Part shown: in pieces, positions 5,647-6,196 of the stretch
Numbering within the stretch: position 1 is the first letter of the stretch
How the letters are laid out: every line of letters begins with the position of its first letter
Origin: Clostridia bacterium
Lineage (GTDB): Bacteria; Bacillota; Clostridia; Oscillospirales; CAG-272
Direction of reading: 5' to 3'
NCBI GenBank assembly: GCA_017407375.1
Contig: JAFQWT010000029.1
Location: 1 to 6,196, forward strand
Length of the DNA stretch: 6,196 nt
Translations under genes and position numbers: made by a program
Notes under the pieces: generated by a model
Seen by the model: the letters and a program-made list of their open reading frames with translations, nothing else
Database searches by the model: none
What the model was told of the DNA's origin: nothing

Positions 5647-6196
5647 TCATCCTCCAAGAAGATCGCTTTGATAGGCCAGCGGGGCGGCAATGTCGGTGAC
5701 GCAGTCCACGTCACAGCGGAGCCAAAAGCCCTCGTCCGTCAGCTCACCCCGAAGGGACTCCGCCAAGACCTCCGCATCCGCCAATGCCGTCACCAGCTCT
5801 CCGTTCAGGCGCAAGCGCGCCGCACGGGCCGCCTCCTCCTCGGTGAGGGGGACACGCCTTTCCGTGTACGGCAGGGCATACTCACGGGTGATGACGATGG
5901 GAAGGCGAAGGCCGCCGGGCAAGGCGATCTCTTCCTTCCTCTTTATTATATCATACTCTCCCTCACTTTTTCCACCCGATTTGAAAAGTTTTATCTCTCT
6001 ACCGAAGAAATTCACCGAAATGCCGAGGATACTCCTTTTTCCATAGTCCTTCACGACCTCAAAAAGCGGCTGACACACCTCCACCGTCCGCCGTACCCGC
6101 CCGCGTACCTCTCCCCTTGCCGAGGCGCTGACAACGCCCGAGGCCGTTTGGTAGATCCCGCTGATGAGGAGGTCTCCCTTTTTAACTGTCATTCCC
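5647..6196 (-). CDS. yqfD: Sporulation protein YqfD, C-terminal part (5' end beyond the window)
   Basis: The 3' part of a gene: 182 complete codons are visible, and the frame is open to the right edge (codon GGA at 6193-6195 precedes the ATG at 6192). YqfD proteins are about 390-400 residues, so roughly half is missing, including the expected N-terminal region and membrane segment. The ATG at 6192 is internal: the text around it, G-M-T-V-KKGDLLISGI, matches the middle of YqfD, where a hydrophobic-Gly block follows a VKKGD motif, and ARGEVRGRV comes next. The end (DVDCVTDIAAPL) also resembles the family. In B. subtilis the yqfCD genes are under sigma-E and are needed for efficient sporulation; the biochemical function is unknown. 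The family points to an endospore-forming lineage. A patch at about 5935-6010 uses AT-rich codons (ATA three times, AGA, AGG, AGT) unlike the rest of the window. Confidence 0.88.
   Translation of the reverse strand, partial: GMTVKKGDLLISGIYQTASGVVSASARGEVRGRVRRTVEVCQPLFEVVKDYGKRSILGISVNFFGREIKLFKSGGKSEGEYDIIKRKEEIALPGGLRLPIVITREYALPYTERRVPLTEEEAARAARLRLNGELVTALADAEVLAESLRGELTDEGFWLRCDVDCVTDIAAPLAYQSDLLGG
5651..5655 (-). promoter_or_regulatory. Ribosome binding site deciding the phoH start
   Basis: On the minus strand GGAGG is followed by ATGACT and then ATG CCG. Two in-frame ATG codons are six bases apart. The first (5650) abuts GGAGG with no spacer, which is poor for initiation. The second (5644) has a six-base spacer, close to ideal. 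This site lies within the last codons of yqfD (the Leu-Gly-Gly end), so initiation can be coupled to yqfD termination. Confidence 0.75.
5945..5974 (-). promoter_or_regulatory. Possible internal extended -10 promoter inside yqfD
   Basis: On the minus strand TGATATAAT (5945-5953) is a perfect extended -10 (TGn plus TATAAT). A weak -35 candidate, TGGAAA (5969-5974, 4 of 6 matches to TTGACA), lies 18 bases upstream. It sits in an AT-rich patch of an otherwise GC-rich window, about 300 bases before phoH, and points towards phoH-ybeY-era-recO-mutS2. It could give these vegetative genes expression independent of a sporulation-controlled yqfD. It may also be chance: the same bases encode Tyr-Asp-Ile-Ile. 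Confidence 0.35.

Noticed and set aside
4709..5671. A 320-residue open frame on the plus strand opposite phoH
   Set aside because: It is a mirror of phoH in a GC-rich sequence. Its product is low-complexity (His, Gly, Arg-rich), matches no family I recognise, and the minus-strand gene has a full set of PhoH motifs.
6190..6192. ATG at 6192 as the true start of a short 181-residue gene
   Set aside because: The frame is open to the window edge, and the residues around this Met match an internal part of YqfD, so it is an internal methionine.

Overview
This window is a compact, one-directional bacterial housekeeping operon. All six genes lie on the minus strand, so transcription runs from the high coordinates to the low ones. 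In transcription order they are yqfD (its 5' part lies beyond the right edge), phoH, ybeY, era, recO and mutS2. Almost every base is coding. The gaps between genes are 2 nt, -4 nt (an ATGA overlap), 3 nt, 1 nt and 8 nt, and most genes have a Shine-Dalgarno sequence inside the end of the gene before them. No RNA gene, mobile element, CRISPR array or factor-independent terminator is visible.

The organism is most likely an endospore-forming Firmicute of the Clostridia, from a GC-rich branch such as Oscillospirales or Christensenellales; that finer placement is a guess. The reasons are the sporulation protein YqfD directly upstream of phoH, the Firmicutes order yqfD-phoH-ybeY-era-recO, strong GGAGG-type ribosome binding sites, and MutS2 with a C-terminal Smr domain. 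Compared with the Bacillus subtilis order known to me, pgpH/yqfF, dgkA and cdd are missing from between these genes, and mutS2 sits directly after recO.

Positions 5647-6196 hold the 3' part of yqfD, including an AT-rich patch with an extended -10 promoter-like sequence (5945-5953). Positions 4613-5644 hold phoH, 4101-4616 ybeY, 3213-4097 era, 2414-3211 recO and 18-2405 mutS2. Positions 1-17 follow the mutS2 stop and are too short to interpret.

Functionally, PhoH, YbeY and Era form a ribosome and RNA maturation set. RecO is a recombination mediator. MutS2 belongs both to recombination control and, from work in B. subtilis, to rescue of collided ribosomes, so it could fit either theme. I see no previously undescribed system. 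The points worth a second look are the corrected starts of phoH and recO, a possible internal promoter in yqfD, a small hairpin before mutS2, a strand-biased 8-mer, and the compacted gene order.
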